Shown here: piece by piece, positions 36,869 to 45,709 of the stretch | Layout: the number at the start of each line of letters is the position of its first letter | Position numbering within the stretch: position 1 is the stretch's first letter | Assembly (NCBI GenBank): GCA_013823135.1 | Contig: PNLP01000031.1 | Span: forward strand, 1 to 64,000 | Source of the DNA: Planctomycetaceae bacterium | GTDB lineage: Bacteria; Planctomycetota; Planctomycetia; Gemmatales; Gemmataceae | Direction: 5' to 3' | Length of the DNA: 64,000 nt | Notes under the pieces: generated by a model | The model's database searches: none | Seen by the model: only the letters and a program-made list of their open reading frames with translations | What the model was told of the DNA's origin: nothing | Position numbers and translations under genes: made by a program

Positions 36869-37864
36869 GTGAAGCGAGTCGTATTCGAACATCCCGGACC
36901 GGCTGCCGAAGTTCTCCGCATTCAGGAGGACGTTCCCGCACCGCAACCGGCTCGCGGCGAGGTGCTCGTGCGGATGCTTGCCAGTCCCATCAACCCATCC
37001 GACCTGATGTACATTGGCGGGAAATACGGGATTACCCCGAAACTGCCTGCGACGCCGGGGTTCGAAGGGGTCGGAATCGTTGAGGCCAGTGGTGGCGGAA
37101 TCCTCGGCTGGCTGCGAAAAGGAAAGCGAGTCGCGGTCATCAACGATCGCGTCGGGAACTGGGCGGAATACACGGTGACGAAAGCCCGGCAAGTTGTGCC
37201 AGTGCCCGACGAACTGAGTGACGAGCAGGCCGCGACCTTCTTCGTCAACCCCGCGACGGCTCTGGTCATGACCAAAGCTGTGCTGGGGCTTCAACCCGGC
37301 GACTGGCTGTTGCAGTCCGCAGCCGGCGGTGAGTTGGGGAAGATGATTATTCGCCTCGGGAAGGTCGCCGGGTTCCGCACGCTGAACGTCGTTCGCCGCT
37401 GTGAGCAAGTCGAGGAACTGAAGAAACTCGGTGCCGACGTGGTGATCGTGGAATCGGATGGCCCGTTGCCAGAACAGGTGAAGACCGTCGCACCGGCTGG
37501 CGTGCGGTTCGCGATTGACCCAGTTGGTGGCAAGACCGGCTCCGAGGTGATTGCGTCGCTGGGGTACGGCGGCCGTTGCCTTCTGTATGGCTCGCTCACC
37601 GATGAACCGCTGTCGATTCACCCACGATTCCTGCTGTCGAACAACGTCCGCGTGGAAGGATTCTGGCTGGCGTCGTGGGCGAAGCAGCAGGGCATCCGGA
37701 CGATGTTGAAGTTGTTCCGACAGGTGCGAGCGATGATGCGGGAAGGTGTACTTCAATCGACCTTCGCGGCAACGTATCCACTGGAGGAGGTGCGGAAAGC
37801 CGTGGAGCACGCCGCGACCCCAGGCAAGGGCGGGAAGGTGCTTCTGAGGATCGGGACACGCTAA
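36869..37864 (+). CDS. Zinc-free MDR oxidoreductase (enoyl reductase / quinone reductase-like)
   Basis: A 331-residue medium-chain dehydrogenase/reductase. The GroES-like half has SPINPSDLMYIGGKYG and PGFEGVGIVE; the nucleotide-binding half has LLQSAAGGELGKMIIRLGKVAGF. The SPINPSD and NPATALVM patterns match the ETR/MECR 2-enoyl reductase branch, which is NADPH-dependent and lacks zinc ligands. GTG start at 36869 with GAGG 7 nt upstream. Substrate uncertain. Confidence 0.9.
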   Translation: MKRVVFEHPGPAAEVLRIQEDVPAPQPARGEVLVRMLASPINPSDLMYIGGKYGITPKLPATPGFEGVGIVEASGGGILGWLRKGKRVAVINDRVGNWAEYTVTKARQVVPVPDELSDEQAATFFVNPATALVMTKAVLGLQPGDWLLQSAAGGELGKMIIRLGKVAGFRTLNVVRRCEQVEELKKLGADVVIVESDGPLPEQVKTVAPAGVRFAIDPVGGKTGSEVIASLGYGGRCLLYGSLTDEPLSIHPRFLLSNNVRVEGFWLASWAKQQGIRTMLKLFRQVRAMMREGVLQSTFAATYPLEEVRKAVEHAATPGKGGKVLLRIGTR

Positions 37865-38274
37865 TCCTTCGCGTCCCACAAGGGGCCGCGGAGATACACG
37901 GTTGCCGGTACGCAGTCAGGATGTGTGCTTCTCATCGATTCCACGCGATTCTCCCACCCATCCGTGGAACCGTTCTGGAAGCGTAGACCTGTCTGGAAGA
38001 AAGAATATTAGAACGAATCGATTCACCGCATCATACGACAAGCACGTCGTTTGCGATTTCCAAGAGCCGGGGTTGTCGACTTTTCGGATTTGGTAGGGGT
38101 GACGACTCACACCATGAGTCGCGTCCCGGCCTGTGGAGAATCGGGTTGGGGTCACTCTCGTAGAGAGTCGATGAGAGTGACCGACCCGAGCTACCGTGCT
38201 TTTATCTCTGCCACCCAGACGTTACAACTTATTCCCGTAACCTTCATGACTGCGCCTCACGGGATGCACTCGCG
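37865..38274. other. 410-bp gene-free stretch with a dispersed repeat and a long hairpin
   Basis: It holds dispersed repeat copy B (37937-38005) and an imperfect hairpin at about 38141-38189 whose inner arms GGTCACTCTC and GAGAGTGACC pair perfectly. No credible gene; a short minus-strand frame is a product of the repeat. Confidence 0.6.
37937..38005 (-). repeat. Dispersed 69-bp repeat, copy B
   Basis: The reverse complement of this stretch matches 2561-2629 at about 57 of 69 positions without indels. It shares the reading frame that yields FLPDRST-L-PERF...SRGI. Confidence 0.7.
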
Positions 38275-39219
38275 ATGACCGGTCGGTTTACAGTTCTGGC
38301 CAGCGGGAGCAGCGGGAACGCCGCGTTGCTCGAAGCCAATGGCTTTGGCCTCCTCATTGATTGCGGACTGCACCCCAAAGCGTTGACGGCCCGGCTCGCG
38401 GAGATCTCGGCTTCGTGGGACTCGATTCACGCAGTCATCCTCACGCACACTCACAGCGACCACTGGAAAGACCTGACGCTCGCGGACCTACGAAGCCGGA
38501 AAATCCCACTGTGGGCACACCCCGCGCAGTTCGACTACCTCGCAACCGCGGCACCCTCTTTCGAAACCCTCGACCGCGCGGGTCTCACCCGCGCGTACCA
38601 GTCTGACCATCCGCACACCATCGCGCCGGGGTTGGTCGTGCGGCCCGTGCGTGTCTCGCACGACTCGGACCCGACGTTCGCATTCCGAATCGATTGGTAC
38701 GACGGACCGAACCTCGCGTGGTCGGTGGGGTATGCATCCGACCTGGGGTGTTTCACCACGGAACTGATCGAGGCTTTCACCGGGGTGGATGTCCTGGCTC
38801 TGGAGTACAACCACGACCTGAAACTGGAACGGGGAAGCAAGCGACCAAGGTATCTTGTCGATCGGGTTCTGGGTGACTGTGGGCACCTCTCGAACGATCA
38901 GGCAGCGGAACTGACTACTGCCATCGCGACTCGCTCGGGCGACGGATTCCCCAGTCACCTCGTGCAGTTACACCTTAGCAGAGATTGCAACAGACCCGAG
39001 TTGGCGTCCGCGAGCGGTCGGGCAGCGCTGGCACAATTGAACCCACGAAGCGAGGTCATCACAGCCCGGCAAGACAGCGTTGCGAAGAGCATCCCGCTCA
39101 TGCGACGCGAGGATAGTGTCCGCAGGGACGAGTGTCGCACCCGCACGCGTGTTGTGCCTCCTCTTCTGACCCGAGTCGGAAGGGTCATTCAACCCATGCT
39201 GCCGGGCTTCGAGAGCTAG
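38275..39219 (+). CDS. MBL-fold metallo-hydrolase (YycJ/WalJ-like)
   Basis: A 314-residue metallo-beta-lactamase-fold enzyme. It opens FTVLASGSSGNAALLE, a hallmark of the YycJ/VicX branch, and has metal-binding THTHSDH at about 60-66. Further ligands are likely in VSHDSDPTF and GYASDLG, and in LEYNHD. Members are nuclease-like or of unknown activity and often tied to DNA repair or wall signalling. The extension after residue 270 is basic and low-complexity. Confidence 0.88.
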   Translation: MTGRFTVLASGSSGNAALLEANGFGLLIDCGLHPKALTARLAEISASWDSIHAVILTHTHSDHWKDLTLADLRSRKIPLWAHPAQFDYLATAAPSFETLDRAGLTRAYQSDHPHTIAPGLVVRPVRVSHDSDPTFAFRIDWYDGPNLAWSVGYASDLGCFTTELIEAFTGVDVLALEYNHDLKLERGSKRPRYLVDRVLGDCGHLSNDQAAELTTAIATRSGDGFPSHLVQLHLSRDCNRPELASASGRAALAQLNPRSEVITARQDSVAKSIPLMRREDSVRRDECRTRTRVVPPLLTRVGRVIQPMLPGFES

Positions 39220-39379
39220 CTCGCAATCTGGGTGCTTTAGGTAGCTTGTGCGACCTTTGCGGCGCAGTCCGCCTATCCTTCTCGCAACACCCATCCTTTC
39301 AACCTCTCCAAACCTCACATGCGGTGCCGATGCTTTTGGCAATCCCAGGAAGGGACCGAACTTGCCGGAGGTGCCGATC

Positions 39380-40792
39380 ATGAGGCGATTCGCCGCGTTC
39401 TTGTTGCTCGTTGGCCTGACGCAGATTCCCGTGTGGGCAGGCGACTACTTCATGGCCCCACGATCGGTCTTCCCGACGAACAGTGAAACCACCGTCAGGC
39501 CCGACAACGCGATGCTGCCAACCCCGGTAACATCGGTTCCTGTTCAGAAGAAAAAAACGACCAAGGCCACAACGGCCACGCAAGTTCCTGTTCAACGTGT
39601 CGAACAACTCGGAGCGACCCAGCCGACGAGTTCTTCCGTTATCGTGAAGACGCAGTACAACGCCTCGATGCCTCTCCCCGGCACGACTGTACCTGCCTCG
39701 ATACCTCAGTCCGTGTCGGGAGAGACTGCGGCTCCGGTTCCGGGGTACACCCTCCCAGCACCCGTTTCCGTGACGGCCCCACAGTCGAGCCGCGAAATGG
39801 TGCTCCCCACGGGCATGTCGGGTGGATCGGTCGCGCCGACCCGGGCGACCAGTTCGTCCAAGCGGACGGTTGCCACGCAAGCGGTTGCCACGCAACCGGT
39901 GCTGACCAGTAGCGAAGAAGCCCTGAAGGCCCAGGCCGCGACGTTCGCGAAGATGAATTACACGGCATACACCCCTGCGGTCACACCGACCGCGAAACCG
40001 GCCACCCGTGCGGTGGAAGCGAAGGGGCTCGTGATCCCGATGTACACGACTCCGCAAGTCGCAGCGCCACAAGTCGCCGCCCCCATCCGCCAGACGGATT
40101 ACACGCCAGCGGCAGTGTACTCAGGAACGCCTGGCACCACTGGCTACTCCGCATCGACAGTTTTCGCACCCGGCACGGTCCCCCTTCCGCCTCCGACGGG
40201 GCTCCGGGTGGTCAGTGGCGATTATCCTGGCTGGTGTTCGTCGGGTTGTAGCTCGGGTCTTTGCGACTCTGATCGAATGTTCGGCAGTCGCCTTCTGGCA
40301 TGGGCCTTCTACCAACCAACAACTCGCGGTGCGTTGCCGATTCTGAAACCACTCCCCTATGTGGGGCCAATTCTCGCATTCCGGTGCGATTCGCCGAATG
40401 GCTGTTCGGGTAGTTATGGCGGTGGGTGCGGAACGAGTGGTTGCAGCACTGGGGCGTGCGCGACTGGTGGCAACAGTGCGGGAACCGGGACGGGATTGGC
40501 AGCGCGATTCGGGTTGGGTACTTCAGGCCGTGCTTGCAAGACGGGGTGCGTTTCACCTTCGGACAACGTCTTCACCGGCTACCGCTTCGCGAACAACAGT
40601 GTGCCGAGTCAATCGGCGAGTGTCGTTCAGGGAGGCGTGACACACACGAGCTACAAGCCAGTCGCCGAGCCAGTTCCGCCGACCGCGATGACCCCGCCGC
40701 CGTCCAAATATTACAAGCCAATTTACGCAACCGACCCGATGGTGCAGCCTGCGAGCGGAGATGTGTTGACTCGTCCCTTCACGCGACCGTGA
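39380..40792 (+). CDS. Exported Thr/Pro-rich protein with Cys/Gly-rich segment
   Basis: A 470-residue protein. GGAGGTG precedes the ATG at 39380, and a signal peptide (FAAFLLLVGLTQIPVWAG) follows. Residues 40-310 are Thr/Ala/Val/Pro-rich with little predicted fold. Around residues 285-390 there is a Cys/Gly cluster (WCSSGCSSGLCDSDRMFG and CSGSYGGGCGTSGCSTGACATGG), which could form a disulfide-rich or metal-binding knot at the surface. No family recognised. The organism has many such low-complexity exported proteins. Confidence 0.75.
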   Translation: MRRFAAFLLLVGLTQIPVWAGDYFMAPRSVFPTNSETTVRPDNAMLPTPVTSVPVQKKKTTKATTATQVPVQRVEQLGATQPTSSSVIVKTQYNASMPLPGTTVPASIPQSVSGETAAPVPGYTLPAPVSVTAPQSSREMVLPTGMSGGSVAPTRATSSSKRTVATQAVATQPVLTSSEEALKAQAATFAKMNYTAYTPAVTPTAKPATRAVEAKGLVIPMYTTPQVAAPQVAAPIRQTDYTPAAVYSGTPGTTGYSASTVFAPGTVPLPPPTGLRVVSGDYPGWCSSGCSSGLCDSDRMFGSRLLAWAFYQPTTRGALPILKPLPYVGPILAFRCDSPNGCSGSYGGGCGTSGCSTGACATGGNSAGTGTGLAARFGLGTSGRACKTGCVSPSDNVFTGYRFANNSVPSQSASVVQGGVTHTSYKPVAEPVPPTAMTPPPSKYYKPIYATDPMVQPASGDVLTRPFTRP

Positions 40793-40804
40793 TGAAACGA
40801 ACTA

Positions 40805-40859
40805 CGGGCCGGCGGACTTCCTGCCGCCGACCCGTCGTGGGGTTCACCCTCCAGGGTGA
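40805..40859. terminator. Two hairpins between convergent genes
   Basis: A stem at 40805-40834 (CGGGCCGGCGG pairing with CCGCCGACCCG, one mismatch) and a short stem TCACCCT/AGGGTGA at 40844-40859, the latter followed by CTTCACTGTTTTGG. They separate the exported Thr/Pro protein from the lipoprotein gene. Confidence 0.5.
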
Positions 40860-40861
40860 CT

Positions 40862-41290
40862 TCACTGTTTTGGGTTCGCCTTCACCGGCGTGGTCGTCCC
40901 CTTGGGAGTCAGGCTTGAGCCCTCGAAGCTGGGGGCCGGCATCGGCGGGGCGTAAGGAACGCCGGGCCGCGGAATGTTGTCACTGGGGGACGGAAACGGG
41001 AGTTCATCCGGCCGGGTAGCTCCGCTGTTCGGCGGTGGGAAACTTCCCCCAGGAATCACGCTCCCTGGTCCCGGAACGAGCATGGTGCTCGGTGGGCACG
41101 GCACTGGCCGTCCCGTGATCGCGTCGTAGCACCCTTCAGTCATTCGGCTCCCACCGCTGGTGAGAGTGTAAGGCATGCCAGAAGTGGAATTGGACGAGGT
41201 CAGTGCCTGACGGCTCGCGCAATTGCTCCGGCAACTTGTCGCCGAGATGGATAAGGCTCCCACAAGCATGGCGATCGAATAACGCGACAT
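40862..41290 (-). CDS. Pro-rich lipoprotein
   Basis: A 142-residue protein with a signal peptide and a lipobox-like SATSC (about residues 16-20), then a Pro/Ser/Gly-rich domain (STMLVPGPGSVIPGGSFPPPN). GAGGG lies about 8 nt before the ATG. Likely outer-membrane-anchored; no function indicated. Confidence 0.7.
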   Translation of the reverse strand: MSRYSIAMLVGALSISATSCRSNCASRQALTSSNSTSGMPYTLTSGGSRMTEGCYDAITGRPVPCPPSTMLVPGPGSVIPGGSFPPPNSGATRPDELPFPSPSDNIPRPGVPYAPPMPAPSFEGSSLTPKGTTTPVKANPKQ

Positions 41291-41498
41291 CGGATGAACC
41301 CTCGCGAACCGGCACAGTGAAACTCACCGCGACCGGACTTGAGGGAATTCTTACCGATTGCGGCCGCCAAGCAATCGCGGGCCTTGCACAAATCACACAA
41401 CTCGGCAAGTTGCGGCACGCTCGACTGATACACCAAGCACTTCGCGGAGAACTGGCGCGGGTTCGCGCACTGTTACAGTCCCCCTAATCGAACCAGTT

Positions 41499-42218
41499 TC
41501 ACGGCTTCTTCACCTTGGCGGCTTCGGCAATGTACTTCTCGGGTTCATCCTTGAAGGCGTCGCGGCAACCGGTGCAGCAAACCCAGTAGTCCACACCCTT
41601 GTACGACACCTTCATTGTGCCGACACCACCGCTCACGATGCACTCTGGCCCCTTGGCCACCTCGGCGAACGGAACGCCCTCCTTGGTCGCCCCGACCTGC
41701 CACCGCTTCGTGTAGGCGATCGCGGTTCCCATCGGTCGCGATTCCAGCCGAACCAGATGTCGGTTGTGGTGCAGCAGGGTGAAGACGAGTCGCTGATCTT
41801 CGCCCGCGGCATCGGTCCGGTCGAGGGTCAGCACCTTGTCCTTGTAGGTTCCGACGAACGTGGCGGTCGATTTGCTCGGCGTGGTCAGTTTGAGCGTGTA
41901 GCGTGTCTCGTCTTTTCCCTTCTCGGGGGTGTATCGGAGTTCGCCGGTTGAGAAGTGCTTCCCCTTGTCGAAGGTAACCCCCAACCAGGCATCGGCCCCC
42001 TTGAAGTGCCATGTCCACGACACGGTTTCGGTCCAGGCACCAGCGGCACGTTCTTCCTTGGTCCCTTCGGGTGCCCCAGACCCTTTCCAGGAGCCGACGA
42101 GGACGTTAAACGGTTGCAGGGCTTCTTTTTGGGTGGCGGGTTTTGGTGAGACTGGCGGTGTGGGTGATTCGGGGACAGCCCCGATCGACAGGAGCAGGAA
42201 CAGAGCGGTGGGATACAT
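41499..42218 (-). CDS. Exported beta-rich protein with C-terminal YHS domain
   Basis: A 239-residue protein: signal peptide (TALFLLLSIGAVPES), then a beta-rich domain reminiscent of lipocalin or DUF1579-like barrels (NVLVGSWKGSGAPEG ... YTLKLTTPSKSTATFVGTYKDKVLTLDRTD), then a YHS domain (about 195-235) with VDYWVCCTGCRDAFKDEPEKY. The CCxGC cysteines are the metal- or heme-binding residues of YHS modules. ATG 42218 is preceded by GAGGTG. A periplasmic metal-handling or sensor role is plausible but unproven. Confidence 0.82.
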   Translation of the reverse strand: MYPTALFLLLSIGAVPESPTPPVSPKPATQKEALQPFNVLVGSWKGSGAPEGTKEERAAGAWTETVSWTWHFKGADAWLGVTFDKGKHFSTGELRYTPEKGKDETRYTLKLTTPSKSTATFVGTYKDKVLTLDRTDAAGEDQRLVFTLLHHNRHLVRLESRPMGTAIAYTKRWQVGATKEGVPFAEVAKGPECIVSGGVGTMKVSYKGVDYWVCCTGCRDAFKDEPEKYIAEAAKVKKP

Positions 42219-42394
42219 GCGTGGCACCTCGGGAAGTGTGGAGTCCCGGGATGGTTCTCCGAAAAGACGACGCACACGGCCACTGTTTTCAAACAGTGAT
42301 CTTGAGAAAAGGGCGTTGGAGCATCTGCGCGTAAGTCGAGCGGCGACCAAGTGGGTCGCCGCTCAGCAAGGGGGAGAGCAATCAACCAACGGCG

Positions 42395-42775
42395 TTAGCG
42401 AGGCTTGCGGGGAGCACGGTACTGGCTGAGCCTGTTCACCGAGCCCGCACCAGTAGCTGGGGCGGGGGTCGTAACCGCAACGGGTTGCGGGAGTTCGGGC
42501 AGTTGCTCGGCAACGCGGTTCGGAAGAACGTGCGTCTCGGAACCCGTGATGATCGTAGGCTGATCGCCCGAATTCGTGTGTGCAGAGACGGCTGCCAGAA
42601 CGTCAGTTGCCTGCTCGTGCAGGATGCGATCATGAATCTCCGATCGGTCCACACGGACCGATGGAGGAGCTTCCACGCCGATTTTAACACGGCCGGGGCC
42701 GATGTTTACGACTGTGATTTTGATTCCGTTGCCGATGACGATGGATTCGCCTGCCCGTCGAGTGAGAACTAGCAT
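42395..42775 (-). CDS. csrA: CsrA translational regulator with long C-terminal tail
   Basis: A 126-residue CsrA. Residues 1-58 are the dimeric mRNA-binding core (MLVLTRRAGESIVIGNGIKITVVNI ... VGVEAPPSVRVDRSEIHDRI), with the RNA-contacting Arg of VDRSEI retained. Most CsrA proteins end near residue 60-75; here a further 60 or so Ala/Thr/Pro/Val-rich residues follow. It binds GGA motifs in 5' leaders to control translation. No FliW antagonist gene lies nearby. Confidence 0.92.
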   Translation of the reverse strand: MLVLTRRAGESIVIGNGIKITVVNIGPGRVKIGVEAPPSVRVDRSEIHDRILHEQATDVLAAVSAHTNSGDQPTIITGSETHVLPNRVAEQLPELPQPVAVTTPAPATGAGSVNRLSQYRAPRKPR

Positions 42776-43396
42776 GGGAGATGTCCCTCCTGGATGGAAT
42801 TGGCGTGCGAGGCGGGAGATGCCTGATCGCCAACTGTCCTACTTCTGATGGATTCTACGTCACTTTTGAAGGAATCTTTCGAGTCAATTCTTTTTTTCTC
42901 AAGTTCCTTCTTCCAACTCAGACGATACCCAGTAGTGGAATGTTTGCGAAACTCAGTTGCGTCTGATTTTTCGACTTCCACTTCGCGGGATCGCGTCGGA
43001 AACTTGAGAAATAGTTTGCAAAAACTGGGCCAGATCCAATTTTCTTGTTGGCGTTCCTGTCCTGTAGAAAAATTCACACGCACATCAAACGAAAACTCGG
43101 GTTTCGACCCCCGAGAAAGTTGCTAGAGTGGCGACTCGCAAAACTGCTGTGCCGAAATCGCCCACCATGCCTCTGGAATTGAACAACATCTGGCTCCATC
43201 ACGCACCCCAGTGCGCAACCCGCCGGATGGTTTTGGCATGACCATACCGCGGACTAGGGTGATTTCCTGACACGGTTTCTGCCGAACTGAGGGATATCGG
43301 ACAGTAGACAATGGCGCGGTCGCCAACGCGATCTTCGGCGGTGGTAGGATGCCGAGTTGCCGGATTCGTGCGCTGTTCGTCATAACGGGAGTAGGC
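42776..43396. other. 621-bp gene-free stretch, AT-rich for this genome
   Basis: Divergent promoter region for csrA and the GT87-like gene. Positions about 42860-43125 have clearly lower GC than neighbours and several T/A tracts. A small hairpin (CTCGGG...CCCGAG) lies near 43103-43122. No coding region is convincing on either strand. Confidence 0.5.
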
Positions 43397-44722
43397 ATGG
43401 AGCCTTCGTCGGTCCGCGTGCGCATCAGCCTGCCAGGATCTGGGTGGATCGATTCTCTCAAAGACCAGATCACGCCCCGACGGATGCTCGCAGCATTCCT
43501 GTTGATGACGATTTCGTTCTCCGTGCCACCGTCGCTCAATCACATCCTGAGGGGCGGGCCGAAAGACTACCCGCTGTGGTACGAGACTGGCCAGAAGGTT
43601 CTGCACGGGGAGGTCATCTACCCTGTAGGCCAGGTCTTCCCGTTCATGTACCCTCCGATCGCCGCGATTCTGCTCGCACCGCTCAGCGTGTTCGGCCAAC
43701 TTCCGATGATGCTGGCACTGGCGGTCATCAACTCGGCCGTGTGGCTCGCGTGCATCCTGATGTCGGTCTACCTGGTCACGGGCAGGCCGTTGCGTCAGCA
43801 CCCGCTCCTTTACCTGATACCAACCGCTTGCTCGGCCCCGTTTGCGTTCGACACCTATCACCTGGGTCAGGTGAACCTGCTTTTGCTGGGGGTGATGCTC
43901 GGGTCGTTCGTCTGTCTGCGAAACGGGCGTGAGTGGGGGGCGGGTGCGCTGGTCGCGCTCGCGGTCGGCATCAAGGCCTTCCCGCTGATGGCCGTGGGCT
44001 ACTTCGTGTACCGCCGGCACTGGGTCGCGTGCGTTTCGCTCGTCGTCTCACTTGTCATGTTCTTCGCGCTGGTGCCGTTCGCCGTGCGTGGCTACGAGCA
44101 GGGGAAGCAAGATGTCACGGTCTGGGCGAAGGGGATGCTGCTGAACTACGACGAGGGCTCCATCGGTCAGCGGACCGAGCGGGCCTACAGTTGGAAGAAC
44201 CAATCGCTGGTGGGCATGTCGAATCGGTTGCTCCGGCACAAGATGGCAGACGAGAACCCCGCCAGCAACTTCTACGTGAACGTGGTGGACCTCGACTTCC
44301 GAACAACGAACGCGATCATCGTGGGGGTCGCGCTATCGTTGTGCCTGTTCTACATCGGTGTGATGCCCAGCCATCGCCACCGTACCCGGCAGAGCGACGC
44401 CATCGAATTCGCGATGTTGTTGCTGATGATCCTGCTGTTCTCGCCGTACTCGTTCGGATACTTCTTCGTGTGGCTGCTGTACCCGTTCGCGGTCCTGATT
44501 AATCTCTGGCTCACCGCTCCGAAGGCGTCGCTCGATTCGCGGCGGTTGGGGACAGTGTTCTGCGTGTCGGTCGCGCTGTTATCATTGACACTGGTGAACC
44601 AGCGCACCGCCGAGGCCTACGGGAACTTCTTCCTGACGACTCTACTGCTACTCCTCACGCTTGGCTGGCAACTCAACAAGCAGAAACTCGCCTCCGCGAG
44701 TGCTGGTCCCGTTGCCGTTTAG
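43397..44722 (+). CDS. GT87/DUF2029-like polyprenyl-linked mannosyltransferase family membrane protein
   Basis: A 441-residue membrane protein with about ten helices. The first loop has YPLWYETGQKVLHGEVIYP followed by FPFMYPPIAAILLAPLSVFGQ, the conserved DUF2029/GT87 signature (catalytic acid in the loop, then the FxYPP block). Family members transfer mannose or other sugars from polyprenyl phosphate. GGGAG lies 7 nt before the ATG. It ends overlapping the convergent endonuclease gene by 4 bp. Substrate unknown. Confidence 0.85.
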   Translation: MEPSSVRVRISLPGSGWIDSLKDQITPRRMLAAFLLMTISFSVPPSLNHILRGGPKDYPLWYETGQKVLHGEVIYPVGQVFPFMYPPIAAILLAPLSVFGQLPMMLALAVINSAVWLACILMSVYLVTGRPLRQHPLLYLIPTACSAPFAFDTYHLGQVNLLLLGVMLGSFVCLRNGREWGAGALVALAVGIKAFPLMAVGYFVYRRHWVACVSLVVSLVMFFALVPFAVRGYEQGKQDVTVWAKGMLLNYDEGSIGQRTERAYSWKNQSLVGMSNRLLRHKMADENPASNFYVNVVDLDFRTTNAIIVGVALSLCLFYIGVMPSHRHRTRQSDAIEFAMLLLMILLFSPYSFGYFFVWLLYPFAVLINLWLTAPKASLDSRRLGTVFCVSVALLSLTLVNQRTAEAYGNFFLTTLLLLLTLGWQLNKQKLASASAGPVAV

Positions 44723-45576
44723 TCGTGCAGAAACTGCCGGAGGATCCCGAGGTTCACGGGGTCCATCTCGTTCCCGGCGTCGTCTTCCTTGGGCGTTTCG
44801 AGGATCATCGGCAACTCCGCGAAGCGGGCGTCCGTCACCAACCTGCGGAAGAAGTCGATGCCGATCTGCCCGAGGCCCAAGCCGGCGTGGCGATCCACCC
44901 GGCTCCCGAATCCGGGCACGCTGTCGTTCAAGTGGAACAACTTCAGGTGCGCAAAGCCGATCACCTGATCGAACTGGGTGAAGGTCGCGGCGTAATCCTC
45001 GGCGCTGCTGATGGGATAACCTGCCGCGAAAATGTGGCAGGTGTCGACGCAGACTCCGAGCCAACTCGGATCCTTCACTCCACTGAGAATCTGCTGGAAG
45101 TGCTCGAAGCGGGCACCGAGGCAACTCCCCTGCCCTGCCGTGGTTTCGAGAAGCACTTTCACCTTCACCTTGGGACAGCGAGCACGAACCGCATCCAGTC
45201 CCGCAATCACACGAGCGATTCCGGCATCCTCACCGGTCCCGTTGTGTGCCCCAGGGTGCGACACGAGGTAACTCAACCCCAGCGTCTCCGCCCGCTCCAC
45301 TTCGATGGTGAACGCATCAATCGACTTCTGGAACAGTTTCTCGTCAGGGGTAGCAAGGTTGATCAGGTACGAGTCGTGCGCGGTTGGGAACTGCAACCCG
45401 GCAGCGTTCACGGCTCGTCGGAACTGAGCCACATCCTCGGGTGCGAGCGGCTTCGCAGCCCAGGCGTTTGGGTTCTTGGTGAAGAGTTGAAGCGTCGAAC
45501 ACCCCAACTTTGTCGCGGCCGATACCGCGTTGTGAAACCCACCCGCGATGGATAAGTGTGCGCCCAGTAGTGGCAT
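44719..45576 (-). CDS. nfo: Endonuclease IV (AP endonuclease)
   Basis: A 285-residue class II AP endonuclease with a TIM-barrel trinuclear zinc site. Ligand motifs are all present: LLGAHLSIAGG, SHPGAHNGTG, LLETTAGQGS, GVCVDTCHIFAAGY, FHLNDS, DRHAGLGLGQIG and LETPK. It cleaves abasic sites in base excision repair. The ATG at 45576 has GGGAGG 7 nt upstream. Divergent from the cimA leader region. Confidence 0.96.
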   Translation of the reverse strand: MPLLGAHLSIAGGFHNAVSAATKLGCSTLQLFTKNPNAWAAKPLAPEDVAQFRRAVNAAGLQFPTAHDSYLINLATPDEKLFQKSIDAFTIEVERAETLGLSYLVSHPGAHNGTGEDAGIARVIAGLDAVRARCPKVKVKVLLETTAGQGSCLGARFEHFQQILSGVKDPSWLGVCVDTCHIFAAGYPISSAEDYAATFTQFDQVIGFAHLKLFHLNDSVPGFGSRVDRHAGLGLGQIGIDFFRRLVTDARFAELPMILETPKEDDAGNEMDPVNLGILRQFLHD

Positions 45577-45651
45577 CCCGAACCTCCCTGTGAGGACCAG
45601 CGTCCAAAGGGAGAATATTGTGCCACAGGCTGTCGCGTTCCACACCGTCAG

Positions 45652-45679
45652 TTGACGGACGCCCGATCTGCCGTAAGAT
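45652..45679 (+). promoter_or_regulatory. Sigma70-like promoter of the cimA-valS leader
   Basis: TTGACG (45652-45657), 16 bp, then TAAGAT (45674-45679), predicting a start near 45686. This leaves a 5' leader of about 24 nt before the leader peptide GTG. The TTGACG box is a near-consensus match. Confidence 0.65.
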
Positions 45680-45709
45680 TCTTCTCAGACATACTCCGGG
45701 AACGAGCCC

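Noticed and set aside
41203..41487. A 94-codon plus-strand frame over the lipoprotein start
   Set aside because: No ribosome site or family, and it overlaps the lipoprotein gene antisense.
42769..43083. A 104-codon minus-strand frame upstream of csrA
   Set aside because: It overlaps the csrA start region, has AT-rich composition and gives a low-complexity charged peptide without homology.
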